Below, in pieces: positions 21,808 to 30,408 of a DNA stretch of 64,000 nucleotides (position 1 is its first letter; each line of letters starts with the position of its first letter). The position numbers and the translations under genes are program-made. The stretch lies in contig NZ_CP095050.1 of NCBI RefSeq assembly GCF_022921075.1, forward strand, positions 744,001 through 808,000, read 5' to 3'. The notes under the pieces are model-generated. The model searched no databases, was not told the DNA's origin, and worked only from the letters and a program-made list of their open reading frames with translations. This stretch comes from Hymenobacter sp. 5317J-9 (GTDB lineage Bacteria; Bacteroidota; Bacteroidia; Cytophagales; Hymenobacteraceae).

Positions 21808-24636
21808 CTAAAAGCTGGCCCTTACGCCCAATAGCCAGGTGCGCGGCACGGGGTAGGCATTGGTGTCGTAGCCGGCGGCCAGCAGGGTGGCGCCGCCGCT
21901 GCTTACGTTGGGGTCGAAACCGCGGTAGCGGGTGAGCACGAACAGGTTCTGGCCGCCCACCCACACGCTCATGGGGTGGGGGCTGGTGGGCCGAAGGTCG
22001 TAGCTGAGCGTCAGCTGGCTAAGGCGCAGGTTGGCGGCCGACTGCGGCGTGCCCGAATCGTAGCGGGCCAGCACGATGCTGCTGCTGGCAGAAGCTTGCG
22101 GAATGTCGGGGTTGTTGGCGGTGGGCGTCCAGCGGTCGAGCAGGCGGGTGGTGCCATTGGTGGCGCCGGTGGGCAGCTCCAGGCGGGCCAAGGTAGTGTT
22201 TAGCAGCTGGTGGCCGCCCAGCGCATCGGCTTGCACATCCAGGGTGAAGCGCCCGAGCGTCAGGGTCTGGGTGAGCGTGAACTGGCGAGTGGGCAGGACC
22301 GTGCCCTGGTAGCGGGCGTCGGCCTCGTTCAGGCGGCCGTTGCCGTCCAAATCCTGGTAGCGCACCTGCCCCGCGGCGGGTTGTCCGCTGGCGGCTACGC
22401 CCAGCCGCTCATACAGCAGGTAGGGGTGCGGGGCCTCGCCCACCACCAGCCCCGCCACCGCAACGGCCGCGCCCCCGCCGAGCGGGCCATCGGCTACCGC
22501 CAGCACGCGCTGCTGCAGCAGTGCCGCCGCCACGCGGCTGTTCCCCTTGAGCTTGCCAATGGCCCAGGTGCTGCTGGCGCTCAGCTGCAGGCCCTGGGTG
22601 CGCAGGTCCGCGTCGCGCTGCTGAAACACGTAGCCCACGCCCGTGGGCAAAGGAGTCGGGACCAGCTGCGGCACGGCCACGTGGGCGGTGGTGCGACGGT
22701 AAGCGTCCACATCGAGCAGCACATGGTTTTGCCACAGGCCCACGCGCAGGCCGGCTTCCAGCTGGGTGGTGCGCGGCAGGGCCGAAGCCGGGTAGGGCAG
22801 CGCCGCAACCGGCACCGGCGGCCCCACGGACCCGCCCACAACCACCTGGCCGGCCTGCACCCCGCTGCCCAGGCCGCTGCTCACCAGGCCCGTGTTGCTG
22901 GTCTGGCCCGCTGCCGCCCACAGCGTAAGCGTCTGCAGGAATTGAGAGCCCGATAGAAAATTTTCGTGGTGCAGGTGCCAGCGCAGCTCGGCGCCCGGTA
23001 GCCAGGAAGTAGTCGTCGGGGCGTTGCGGTAAAATGTGGCCTGGTTCACGTCGGCCCGGAGCGAAGCCAGCGCTTCGTAGCGCTCCCGGTAGCTGTACCT
23101 GGCCACCAGGGCGGCGTTGTAGAGGGTGTAGTTGGTGGTGGCGCTGTTGCTATATGAAGAGCCGGGCGCGAGTTGCTGGGTGGTTTGTTCGAGGCGGTAG
23201 CTCTGGCTGCCCGCAGTGGCCTCCAACGCCAGCAGTTGGTCTTCGGTGAAATGATGGTCGTAGGCCAACTGCAGCTGGGCCACGGTGGCGGCGGTAGTGA
23301 GCGTGGTGTTGCGCACGTTGTCGGGCGCAGGGGGCGGGCCACCCCCAAACAAAGCAAAAAGTGTACGGTCGGTACCATCGGTGCCGGCCCCTTCGTGGCT
23401 GGCCGATAAGCTCACCCGGAAATTGGGTTGCAGTTGGTAGTGCAGCCCGGCTTGTAGCAGCAAGCGCCGCGTAGTGCCCTCGTAGCCCGCATCGTTGGCA
23501 ATGGCCAGCGGATTGAAAAATGTGCCCGGGAAGGAGTATGGGTAATAACTATTGGTTTGGTAGTAGCGGCCGTCGGCCTGGCGGGCCGGCAGGGTAGGAG
23601 GCGCCAGCAGTGCGGCCGCCACCGCCCCCTGGCCGGGCAGCGTGTGGGCGATGTGGGCCGCCGCGGCGTTCAGCGAAACGCGCAGCTGCGAGCTAAGCTG
23701 CTGGTCCAGGTTGAGGCGCAACGCATAGCGGGTCAGGTTGGAGTGCTGCACCACGCCGGCCTGGTTCAGGTAGTCGGCGCTCAGGGCGTAGCGGGTGCGG
23801 GCGCTGCTGCCATCGAAGGCAAGGTGATGGTTTTGTAGAAAAGCTGTGCGGAATAGCTCCGCCTGCCAGTCGGTGCCGGCGCCGAGGCGCTCCAGGTCGG
23901 GCGATGGAAACGGGACGCCGAAACCGGGACGCGCCGTTGTTTCGGCTTCGTTTGCCAGGTCGGCGTACTGACGGGCATTCAGCAGACTATACCGCTGGCG
24001 CACCTGCTGCACGCCGCCGAAACCGGCGTAGCGCACGCGCAATGGCTGTTTCTGGCCCGACTTGCCGCCGCGCTTGGTCGTGATGGCAATCACACCGTTG
24101 CTGCCTTGGGCCCCATACTGGGCCGTGGCCACCGCCCCTTGCAGCACCGTGATGCTTTCCACGTCCTCCGTCGGCACAAACAACAGCGGGTTGGCGCCCA
24201 CCCGGGCGGCTTCGGGCCCGGCCCCAAAGGCCACCCCCTCGCTGATGGCTGCGCCGGGGGCAAAATCTGCATTCAGCGCTGGTAGTCCGTCCACCAGGTA
24301 CAGGGGCTGGTCGGTGTCGGCCAAGCTGCTGCCGCCCCGAATGCGCACCGTGGCCCAGGCGCCTGGGGCGCCGGAAGTGGGCGTTACCTGCACGCCGGGT
24401 ACCTGGGTCAGGATGGGCTGAATGGTGAGAAAAGACGGTGGCGTCCAGTGATTGACGATGATTTGAACAGGACAGTAAATAGTGCGGTGGCTAAACGTCT
24501 GCACTAGTTGTGGGATAATACTATCAGACATCGTGCCGCGCACGGCAACGCGGCGGGCAGTCAGCGTATCAATTTGCTGAGCCTGAGCGGCCGTGATGGA
24601 AAAAACCAGAAGTGCAGCTGGTAGAATTCGACTCAT
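21808..24636 (-). CDS. SusC/RagA-like TonB-dependent outer-membrane receptor
   Basis: 942 aa outer-membrane receptor. After a signal peptide (about 1-19) comes an unusual short N-terminal segment with no recognisable carboxypeptidase-regulatory-like domain. The plug follows, with SusC signatures 'TVRIRGGSSLADTDQPLYLV' and 'VESITVLQGAVATAQYG' then 'SNGVIAITTKRG'. The remaining 700 residues look like a 22-strand barrel ending in 'TWLLGVRASF', with the C-terminal Phe expected of outer-membrane proteins. There is no susD neighbour and no carbohydrate enzyme nearby, so the ligand cannot be guessed. Import would need TonB. Confidence 0.9.
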   Translation of the reverse strand: MSRILPAALLVFSITAAQAQQIDTLTARRVAVRGTMSDSIIPQLVQTFSHRTIYCPVQIIVNHWTPPSFLTIQPILTQVPGVQVTPTSGAPGAWATVRIRGGSSLADTDQPLYLVDGLPALNADFAPGAAISEGVAFGAGPEAARVGANPLLFVPTEDVESITVLQGAVATAQYGAQGSNGVIAITTKRGGKSGQKQPLRVRYAGFGGVQQVRQRYSLLNARQYADLANEAETTARPGFGVPFPSPDLERLGAGTDWQAELFRTAFLQNHHLAFDGSSARTRYALSADYLNQAGVVQHSNLTRYALRLNLDQQLSSQLRVSLNAAAAHIAHTLPGQGAVAAALLAPPTLPARQADGRYYQTNSYYPYSFPGTFFNPLAIANDAGYEGTTRRLLLQAGLHYQLQPNFRVSLSASHEGAGTDGTDRTLFALFGGGPPPAPDNVRNTTLTTAATVAQLQLAYDHHFTEDQLLALEATAGSQSYRLEQTTQQLAPGSSYSNSATTNYTLYNAALVARYSYRERYEALASLRADVNQATFYRNAPTTTSWLPGAELRWHLHHENFLSGSQFLQTLTLWAAAGQTSNTGLVSSGLGSGVQAGQVVVGGSVGPPVPVAALPYPASALPRTTQLEAGLRVGLWQNHVLLDVDAYRRTTAHVAVPQLVPTPLPTGVGYVFQQRDADLRTQGLQLSASSTWAIGKLKGNSRVAAALLQQRVLAVADGPLGGGAAVAVAGLVVGEAPHPYLLYERLGVAASGQPAAGQVRYQDLDGNGRLNEADARYQGTVLPTRQFTLTQTLTLGRFTLDVQADALGGHQLLNTTLARLELPTGATNGTTRLLDRWTPTANNPDIPQASASSSIVLARYDSGTPQSAANLRLSQLTLSYDLRPTSPHPMSVWVGGQNLFVLTRYRGFDPNVSSGGATLLAAGYDTNAYPVPRTWLLGVRASF

Positions 24637-24712
24637 TGGAAAAAAGGGGAAAGAAACTGTCCGAAGCTAGATGCGCGGACCCTGCCGTTTGCACAGGCTT
24701 GGGGCCTAACCG

Positions 24713-26203
24713 CTAGCGCAATGCCCCCAGCCGCAGCGTAAAGCAGGAATCTGTGCGCACCAGCACCTCACACTGGTAGCGCTGCAGCCAAGGCCGGGCC
24801 GCAGCCGCTCCACAAGCCACCAGCACGGTGCCCGGCGCCAGCGTGCCGGCCGCGTCAGGCTCGGTGCGGGCAATGCGATGCTGATGCTGCGTGGCGTAGA
24901 CCTGCCGGTAGTATTCGGGGCTGTCGTTGAAGGTGCCGTCGGTGGCCAGCGCGTAGGCGTTTAGCTCCGGGTGCTGGTCCACCTGGGCCCGCAGGTGGTT
25001 GCCGTAGAGCAGCTGCGGCAGCTCAAAGCGGCGCTGGTACCACTCGCGCAGCTGGGCCAGCCGGGCAGCGTAGGGGCCCGCCACGGCCAGCAGCACCGCG
25101 CCCGTGAGCACGGCCGGCCGCAGGCGCCAAGCGCGCTCGCGCACCACGGCCTGCCCGGCCCACCACAGGCCCGCCGCCGCCTGCAACGCCAGCAGGGGGT
25201 AGAGCGGCGCATCATACCAAGCCAGCTTGGTGCGAGCCAGCGAAATAATCAGCAGATGGCCGCCCGCCGCGGCAGCCGTGGCCCGCGTGAGCCACCAGCC
25301 GCGGCTGCCGCGGGGCCGCGCCCACCCCAGCACGTAGCCCAGCAGCGCCGCCGCCAGCCAGAAGCTGAACTTGGCTTCCACCATTTTGCTGATGTACCAG
25401 TGGAAGGGTTCTTCGTTGTTTTCAATGACGGCCCCGAAGCGGCCCGGACCCTCGTTTTGCCACACGGCGGCCAGGTAGCCGGGGGCCGCCCGCTCGCGCA
25501 GTCCATACCAGATGGCGGCCACGGCCAGCACCAGCGCCGCCGCCAGCCACGGCGCCGGCCGGCGCAGGCGGTGCCAGCTGCCGGTAGCGCCCACCAGCGC
25601 CAGCAGGCCCGGCCCGATAAGCACGCCCGCCACGCCTTTGGTGAGCACGGCCAGCGCCAATGCTATGCCAGTGACCCAAGCCAGCCGCGCCCGCCCGCTG
25701 GCCACGTAGCCCAGCCAGCTCAGCACGGCGCCGGTGGTGCAGATGGTAAGCAGGGCATCGTAATCGCCGCCGCGGGTGACGTGCCGCGTGACGAAGCCGC
25801 CAGCAGTGGCCAGTACCAGCGCCGCCAGCAGGCCCGCTGCCGGGTGGCCCAGCCAGCGCCGCCCCGCGGCCCACACCAGCGCCAGCGTGCCCAGCCCGGC
25901 TAGCGCCGAGGGCAAGCGCAGGGCCAACTCAGTGGGCCCCAGCGTGGCAAAGCACAAGCTCTGCAGCCAGCGCAGCAAGGGCGGTTTCACCACCCACAGG
26001 TCGGGGGCGCCTTTGTAGTAGGACACCAGCCACTCGCCAGGATGCCGCAGGGCTTCGAGGGCGTGGATGCCGGCCCTAGCCTCGTCCCACTGCTGGGCGG
26101 GCATGCTGCCGAGCTTCCAGAAAAGCAAAAAGCTGCCGGCGGCTACGGCGAGTAGCAAGTAGGGCCAGCCAGCCGGGCGCGAAGCGGGAGAAATGGCGGC
26201 CAT
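24713..26203 (-). CDS. glycosyltransferase family 39-type membrane protein
   Basis: 496 aa GT-C fold enzyme related to ArnT/PMT, which transfers a sugar from a polyprenyl-phosphate donor on the outer face of the inner membrane. The catalytic Asp-Glu is in 'QQWDEARAG' (Asp40, Glu41) in the first periplasmic loop, followed by 'KPPLLRWLQSLCF', the family 'KPPL' motif. About 11 membrane helices run to residue 400, with a C-terminal periplasmic domain. The start at 26203 was chosen because it precedes the first helix; longer forms extend into the divergent promoter region. The acceptor is unknown. Confidence 0.88.
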   Translation of the reverse strand: MAAISPASRPAGWPYLLLAVAAGSFLLFWKLGSMPAQQWDEARAGIHALEALRHPGEWLVSYYKGAPDLWVVKPPLLRWLQSLCFATLGPTELALRLPSALAGLGTLALVWAAGRRWLGHPAAGLLAALVLATAGGFVTRHVTRGGDYDALLTICTTGAVLSWLGYVASGRARLAWVTGIALALAVLTKGVAGVLIGPGLLALVGATGSWHRLRRPAPWLAAALVLAVAAIWYGLRERAAPGYLAAVWQNEGPGRFGAVIENNEEPFHWYISKMVEAKFSFWLAAALLGYVLGWARPRGSRGWWLTRATAAAAGGHLLIISLARTKLAWYDAPLYPLLALQAAAGLWWAGQAVVRERAWRLRPAVLTGAVLLAVAGPYAARLAQLREWYQRRFELPQLLYGNHLRAQVDQHPELNAYALATDGTFNDSPEYYRQVYATQHQHRIARTEPDAAGTLAPGTVLVACGAAAARPWLQRYQCEVLVRTDSCFTLRLGALR

Positions 26204-26262
26204 TGGCGAAGTAGATGAGAGTGGGCAACGGAAAGGCGCGGGCCGTGGACGCCCCGCCGGTT

Positions 26263-26270
26263 CAAAGCTA
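26263..26270 (-). promoter_or_regulatory. -7 promoter box of the GT39 gene
   Basis: Minus strand TAGCTTTG matches TAnnTTTG, 59 bp upstream of the start. No -33 TTG was found. Confidence 0.4.
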
Positions 26271-26299
26271 GCACGCCGCACGGAGCCGCAGCACGGCAG

Positions 26300-26330
26300 T
26301 TCGTCGGCCCATCCCTGCCCGCTACCTTTG
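26300..26330 (+). promoter_or_regulatory. promoter of the fused E1 dehydrogenase gene
   Basis: TTCG, 19 bases, TACCTTTG: an exact -7 box and a one-mismatch -33 box at normal Bacteroidota spacing, 27 bp before the start codon. The divergent GT39 box lies about 50 bp away. Confidence 0.6.
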
Positions 26331-26357
26331 CCTTTCCCAACCCACCCCTTTTGCTCC

Positions 26358-28358
26358 ATGACTCCCACCGCAACGGCCCTTCAGTTCGACCGCCAGGACC
26401 TCTCCAACGACACCCTGCTACACCTCTACCAGCACCTGCTGCGCCCGCGGCTGATTGAGGAGAAAATGTTGATTTTGCTGCGCCAGGGCAAGGTGAGCAA
26501 GTGGTTTTCGGGCATCGGGCAGGAAGCCATTTCGGTGGGCAGCACCCTGGCGCTAGAGGCCGACGAGTACATCCTGCCGCTGCACCGCAACCTGGGCGTG
26601 TTCACGGGCCGCGAGGTGCCGCTGGGCCGCCTATTTGCGCAGTGGCAGGGCAAGCGCACGGGCTTCACCAAGGGCCGCGACCGCAGCTTCCACTTCGGCA
26701 CCAATGAGCACCACATCGTGGGCATGATTTCGCACCTCGGCCCGCAGCTGGCCGTGGCCGGCGGCATTGCCCTGGCCGACGTGCTCGATAAAAAGCCCAA
26801 AGTGACCCTGACCTACAGCGGCGACGGCGGCGCCTCCGAAGGCGACTTCCACGAGGCCCTGAACGTGGCCGCCGTGTGGCAGCTGCCGGTCATTTTTATG
26901 ATTGAAAATAACGGCTACGGCCTGAGCACGCCCAGCAACGAGCAGTTCCGCTTCAAGTCTTTCGTCGACAAAGGCCCCGCCTACGGCATGGAAGCCGTGC
27001 AGGTCGACGGCAACAACGTGCTCGAAGTGTACGCCACCGTGAAGCGCCTGGCCGAGGACCTGCGCGAAAACCCGCGCCCCGTGCTGGTGGAGGCCCTCAC
27101 GTTCCGCATGCGGGGCCACGAGGAAGCCAGCGGCACCAAGTACGTGCCCCAGAGCCTGATGGAAGAATGGGCCGCTAAGGACCCGGTCGAAAACTACGAA
27201 AAGTGGCTGCTGGCCGAAGGCGTGCTCACCGAAACCGCCCGGCACAGCATCCGCGAAACCATCAAAGCCGCCATCGAGGCTGGCCTGCAGGAAGCCGATG
27301 CTGAGCCCATGCCCACGGCCAACATTCAGGAGGAAATGGCCGACATGTACCAGCCCTTCGAGGCGCCCGTCACGGCCGCGCCCCAGGACGGCGCCGTGCC
27401 CGAAAAGCGCTTCATCGACGCCATTTCCGAAGGCTTAAAGCAGAGCATGGAGCGCTACCCCGACCTCGTGCTCATGGGCCAGGACATTGCCGATTACGGC
27501 GGGGTGTTCAAAATCACGGAAGGCTTCGTGGCCGAGTTTGGCAAGGCGCGGGTGCGCAACACGCCCTTGTGCGAGTCGGCCATTGTGGGCGTGGGCCTGG
27601 GCCTGAGCATCAAGAAGAAGAAAAGCATGGTGGAAATGCAGTTTGCGGACTTCGTGACCTGCGGCTTCAACCAGATTGTGAACAACCTGGCCAAGAGCCA
27701 CTACCGCTGGGGGCAGAACGCCGATGTGGTGATTCGGATGCCTACCGGCGCGGGCTCGGCCGCCGGGCCGTTCCACTCCCAGAGCAACGAGGCGTGGTTC
27801 ACGCACGTGCCCGGCCTGAAAGTGGTGTACCCCAGCAACCCGCACGACGCCAAAGGCCTACTCTGCGCCGCTATTGAGGACCCCAACCCAGTGCTGTACT
27901 TCGAGCACAAGATGCTGTACCGCAGCATGAGCGGCCCCGTGCCGACGGCCTACTACACCACGCCCATCGGCCAGGCCGCGCTGGCGGCCGAGGGCGACGA
28001 GCTGAGCATCATCACCTACGGCATGGGCGTGCGCTGGGCCCTCGACGTGTGCCAGGACCTGGGCGCATCGGCTGACATTCTGGACCTGCGCACCCTGCTG
28101 CCCTGGGACCAGGAAGCCGTGCGCCGCACCGTGGCCAAAAACGGCCGCGTGCTCATTTTGCACGAAGACACCATGACGGGCGGCATCGGCGGCGAAATTG
28201 CGGCCTGGATAGGGGAGAACTGCTTCGAGCACCTCGACGCGCCCGTGCGCCGCGTGGCCTCGCTGGACACGGCCATCCCGTTTGCGCCGCCGCTGGAAGC
28301 CGCGTTTCTGCCGCAGCAGCGGCTGCGCGAGCAGGTGCAGGCCCTGCGCCAGTACTAG
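26358..28358 (+). CDS. 2-oxoacid dehydrogenase E1, alpha and beta subunits fused
   Basis: 666 aa thiamine-diphosphate enzyme that decarboxylates a 2-oxo acid and passes the acyl group to lipoyl-E2. Residues about 15-335 are the alpha part: 'FSGIGQEAISVG', and the ThDP/Mg motif from 'SGDGGASEGDFHEALNVAA' to 'ENNGYGLSTP'. After a linker (about 335-350) the beta part runs to the end, with 'LMGQDIADYGGVFKITEGF' and 'MPTGAGSAAGPFHSQSNEAW'. Fusion of the two subunits in one chain is usual for this Bacteroidota type, often annotated as branched-chain or pyruvate E1; the substrate is not decided by sequence. E2 and E3 genes are not in the window. Confidence 0.93.
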   Translation: MTPTATALQFDRQDLSNDTLLHLYQHLLRPRLIEEKMLILLRQGKVSKWFSGIGQEAISVGSTLALEADEYILPLHRNLGVFTGREVPLGRLFAQWQGKRTGFTKGRDRSFHFGTNEHHIVGMISHLGPQLAVAGGIALADVLDKKPKVTLTYSGDGGASEGDFHEALNVAAVWQLPVIFMIENNGYGLSTPSNEQFRFKSFVDKGPAYGMEAVQVDGNNVLEVYATVKRLAEDLRENPRPVLVEALTFRMRGHEEASGTKYVPQSLMEEWAAKDPVENYEKWLLAEGVLTETARHSIRETIKAAIEAGLQEADAEPMPTANIQEEMADMYQPFEAPVTAAPQDGAVPEKRFIDAISEGLKQSMERYPDLVLMGQDIADYGGVFKITEGFVAEFGKARVRNTPLCESAIVGVGLGLSIKKKKSMVEMQFADFVTCGFNQIVNNLAKSHYRWGQNADVVIRMPTGAGSAAGPFHSQSNEAWFTHVPGLKVVYPSNPHDAKGLLCAAIEDPNPVLYFEHKMLYRSMSGPVPTAYYTTPIGQAALAAEGDELSIITYGMGVRWALDVCQDLGASADILDLRTLLPWDQEAVRRTVAKNGRVLILHEDTMTGGIGGEIAAWIGENCFEHLDAPVRRVASLDTAIPFAPPLEAAFLPQQRLREQVQALRQY

Positions 28359-28436
28359 GTGCCGAAGTTGGCGCGGTTTTCGCGCCCGCAAGCCTTACCT
28401 TCCCTCTGCTTCCTCGCTGACTTTGCACGTTTTACG

Positions 28437-28985
28437 GTGATTATTCGTATACCCTCTGTTCTTCTTCTGCCTTTGTTGGGCGTATGGCTGCTGAGCAGTT
28501 GCACGCTCTACCACAAAGTGGTGCATCCCTACCGCCTGCCCACGCCCAAACCTTCCCCCGAATACAAAGCCCAGCTCGAAGCCAAGAAAAAGAAAGAAAA
28601 AGCCCTGCTGTCGTTTCAGCACGACGCCGATAAGAAAGCCAAGGCCAACGGCGACGACACCGAAGAAGCCGCCACCGACGTCTCGACGCCCAGCGGCGGC
28701 ACCATGGGCACCCCGGTGGCCACCACCACCGAGCCCCGCACGCTGCCCGAGCGCTCTACGGTGCGCTACGACAAGAAGGGGCTGATGAAAAAGCCCAAGC
28801 TCAAGCGCCGCAAGGTGAACAAGCAGCACAAGCCGTTCCGTCCCTTGCAATCCATTAAGGACTTCTTCAAATATGGCCTCCACAAGAAACCCAACTACGA
28901 CATCGACCACAAAGTGGCTCCCAAAGCCCCGCAGGACGAGCCCGCGCCCAACCCCGCGCCCGACGATGCCGGCAGCAAGCCCTAA
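28437..28985 (+). CDS. lysine-rich lipoprotein of unknown function
   Basis: 182 aa. I chose the GTG start at 28437 because it gives a lipoprotein signal with lipobox 'LLSSC' (Cys22); no ATG is suitable. The mature protein has 'KVVHPYRLPTPKPSPEYKAQ', a Lys-rich helix, an acidic Thr/Ser linker and a strongly basic block 'KKPKLKRRKVNKQHKPFRP'. No known domain was seen. It overlaps the next gene by 20 bp and follows the E1 gene by 78 bp, so the pair may be co-expressed. It probably sits in the outer or inner membrane facing the periplasm. Confidence 0.7.
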   Translation: MIIRIPSVLLLPLLGVWLLSSCTLYHKVVHPYRLPTPKPSPEYKAQLEAKKKKEKALLSFQHDADKKAKANGDDTEEAATDVSTPSGGTMGTPVATTTEPRTLPERSTVRYDKKGLMKKPKLKRRKVNKQHKPFRPLQSIKDFFKYGLHKKPNYDIDHKVAPKAPQDEPAPNPAPDDAGSKP

Positions 28986-29352
28986 CGGCCGGTTGCTGTG
29001 GCTGGCTGCGGCCCTGCTGCTGTGGTTGGGCGGCGGCACGGCGCAGGCCCAGATTTCGCGTGAAAAGCCGGCCCAGGTGAAGGCCGCCAACCGCCGCGCC
29101 CTGCGCGAGGCCAAGCGCACCGATTCGCCCTTCAAAGACAGCCACCTCGACGTGACGCCGGCCCGCCTCAAGCGCGGCCAGAGTACCCAGCCGCAGCCCC
29201 AAATCGACCCGGAGCTGCGCTATAAGGGCACGGCCCCCGGCGTGAAGCCTCGCGGCTTTCTGGGCCTGCGCCGCGACAAAACCACCACCGTGGTGCGCAA
29301 AGAGCAGCGCACCAAGCCTCGTAACGCCGACGGTGGCAAGGCCGAGAAATAA
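28966..29352 (+). CDS. small basic exported protein of unknown function
   Basis: 128 aa starting inside the 3' end of the lipoprotein gene (20-bp overlap, different frame), which suggests translational coupling. The start MPAASPNGR leads into a signal peptide ending GGTAQAQ (about residue 29). The mature part is rich in Lys, Arg, Gln and Thr, with 'DPELRYKGTAPGVKPRGFLG' and 'KTTTVVRKEQRTKPRNA'. No family was recognised. Its basic composition recalls its neighbour and the APGxPV proteins, without clear sequence similarity. Confidence 0.65.
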   Translation: MPAASPNGRLLWLAAALLLWLGGGTAQAQISREKPAQVKAANRRALREAKRTDSPFKDSHLDVTPARLKRGQSTQPQPQIDPELRYKGTAPGVKPRGFLGLRRDKTTTVVRKEQRTKPRNADGGKAEK

Positions 29353-29407
29353 ATTTGCCCAACCGTCGGGGAATCAACTTCCCCCCCAACTTTGTAGTAC
29401 CGGCACC

Positions 29408-29449
29408 CCGCCGCCCGGCCGCGCTTCTGAGCGCGTCTTCGGGCGGCGG
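29408..29449. other. GC-rich hairpin upstream of ytxJ
   Basis: CCGCCGCCCG, an inner GCGC/GCGC stem, then CGGGCGGCGG form a strong hairpin 55 bp after the basic-protein gene, ending 26 bp before the ytxJ start. Only a weak T-rich tail follows (TTGCTT), so it may terminate the upstream unit or shape the ytxJ leader. Confidence 0.4.
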
Positions 29450-29474
29450 CTTGCTTCACCAATCTTCATATCGA

Positions 29475-29816
29475 ATGTCGACCCCCTGGCTTCCCCTTAC
29501 CCAACCCGAACAACTTACCGACCTCGCCCAGGCTTCGCACGAGCAGCCGGTGCTCATTTTCAAGCACAGCACCACCTGCTCCATCAGCGCGGCGGCCAAA
29601 AGCAAGATTGAGCGCCAGTGGGCCGACAGCGGCCTTGACCTACCCATTTATTACCTCGACCTGCTGCGTTTTCGCCCCCTCTCGGCCCAGATAGCCGAGC
29701 AGTTTGGCGTGCGTCACGAGTCGCCGCAACTGTTGCTCATCAAAGACGGCGAATGCGCCTACGATGCCTCGCACATGGGCATCCGCCTCAGCGACGTGCA
29801 GGCAGTGGTGAAGTAG
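29475..29816 (+). CDS. ytxJ: bacillithiol system redox-active protein YtxJ
   Basis: 113 aa thioredoxin-like monothiol protein. The active-site segment 'FKHSTTCSISAAAKSKI' (single Cys followed by SIS) is diagnostic of YtxJ. The cis-Pro region is 'HESPQLLLIKDGEC'. It is thought to act as a bacilliredoxin-like protein in thiol redox control in the cytoplasm. The ATG at 29475 matches the family N-terminus ('W..L....QL..L'). bshC at 12.2 kb confirms that the organism can make bacillithiol. Confidence 0.93.
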   Translation: MSTPWLPLTQPEQLTDLAQASHEQPVLIFKHSTTCSISAAAKSKIERQWADSGLDLPIYYLDLLRFRPLSAQIAEQFGVRHESPQLLLIKDGECAYDASHMGIRLSDVQAVVK

Positions 29817-29894
29817 TGGATGGGCGGAGTGGTGGGTTGGTGGATTGCCAAGGCTTTTCCGATTAATCCACCACTCCATCACTCCACCAAGCCG

Positions 29895-30302
29895 CTATTT
29901 GTACTCGAACACCACGTTCTGCACCAGGTCGGGGTGCAGGCTCAGGGCTACCGGGCAGGTGTGGGCGGCGCGCTCCAGCACGGTGCGGGCGTTGGCATCA
30001 AGCGCGGCCGGCAGCGTCAGCGCCACGTCAATTTGCGCAATGCGGCGCGGGGCTTCCGTGCTCATGTGCTTGGTAACGTTGAAGGTGCTGCCGGTGAGGT
30101 CCCAGGCGTGGCGCTCGGCCACAATGCCCATCGTCGTGATGATGCAGGCCCCAAGGGCGGTACTCACCAGGTCGGTGGGCGAAAACGCTTCGCCCCGGCC
30201 GTGGTTATCCACGGGGGCATCGGTCTGAATAACGGAGCCGGAGGCCACGTGGGTGGCTTCGGTGCGGAGGTGGCCGGCGTAGCGGGCAGTGGCGGTGTTC
30301 AT
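29895..30302 (-). CDS. OsmC family peroxiredoxin-like protein
   Basis: 135 aa OsmC/Ohr-fold protein. 'GRGEAFSPTDLVSTALGACI' holds the first catalytic-type Cys (about residue 54), and 'AAHTCPVALSLHPDL' the second Cys near residue 117. These two would reduce organic hydroperoxides, using a small thiol. It is convergent with ytxJ and divergent from an exported protein. The start at 30302 was chosen over a TTG one codon upstream. Whether it prefers osmotic or peroxide stress cannot be told. Confidence 0.92.
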   Translation of the reverse strand: MNTATARYAGHLRTEATHVASGSVIQTDAPVDNHGRGEAFSPTDLVSTALGACIITTMGIVAERHAWDLTGSTFNVTKHMSTEAPRRIAQIDVALTLPAALDANARTVLERAAHTCPVALSLHPDLVQNVVFEYK

Positions 30303-30408
30303 CAAGTCAGGCAGTTACCTTTACCAGGAAGTTTCTTATTTCGCTAAATTACGTACTGTGAACCGGGCCGGGCCGGTAGCGGTTTACGGAGTACATTTTC
30401 GGTCGACT

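Noticed and set aside
24637..24712. susD gene near the SusC-like receptor
   Set aside because: The next gene downstream and upstream encode an M16 peptidase and a GT39-type enzyme; no SusD lipoprotein signature is present.
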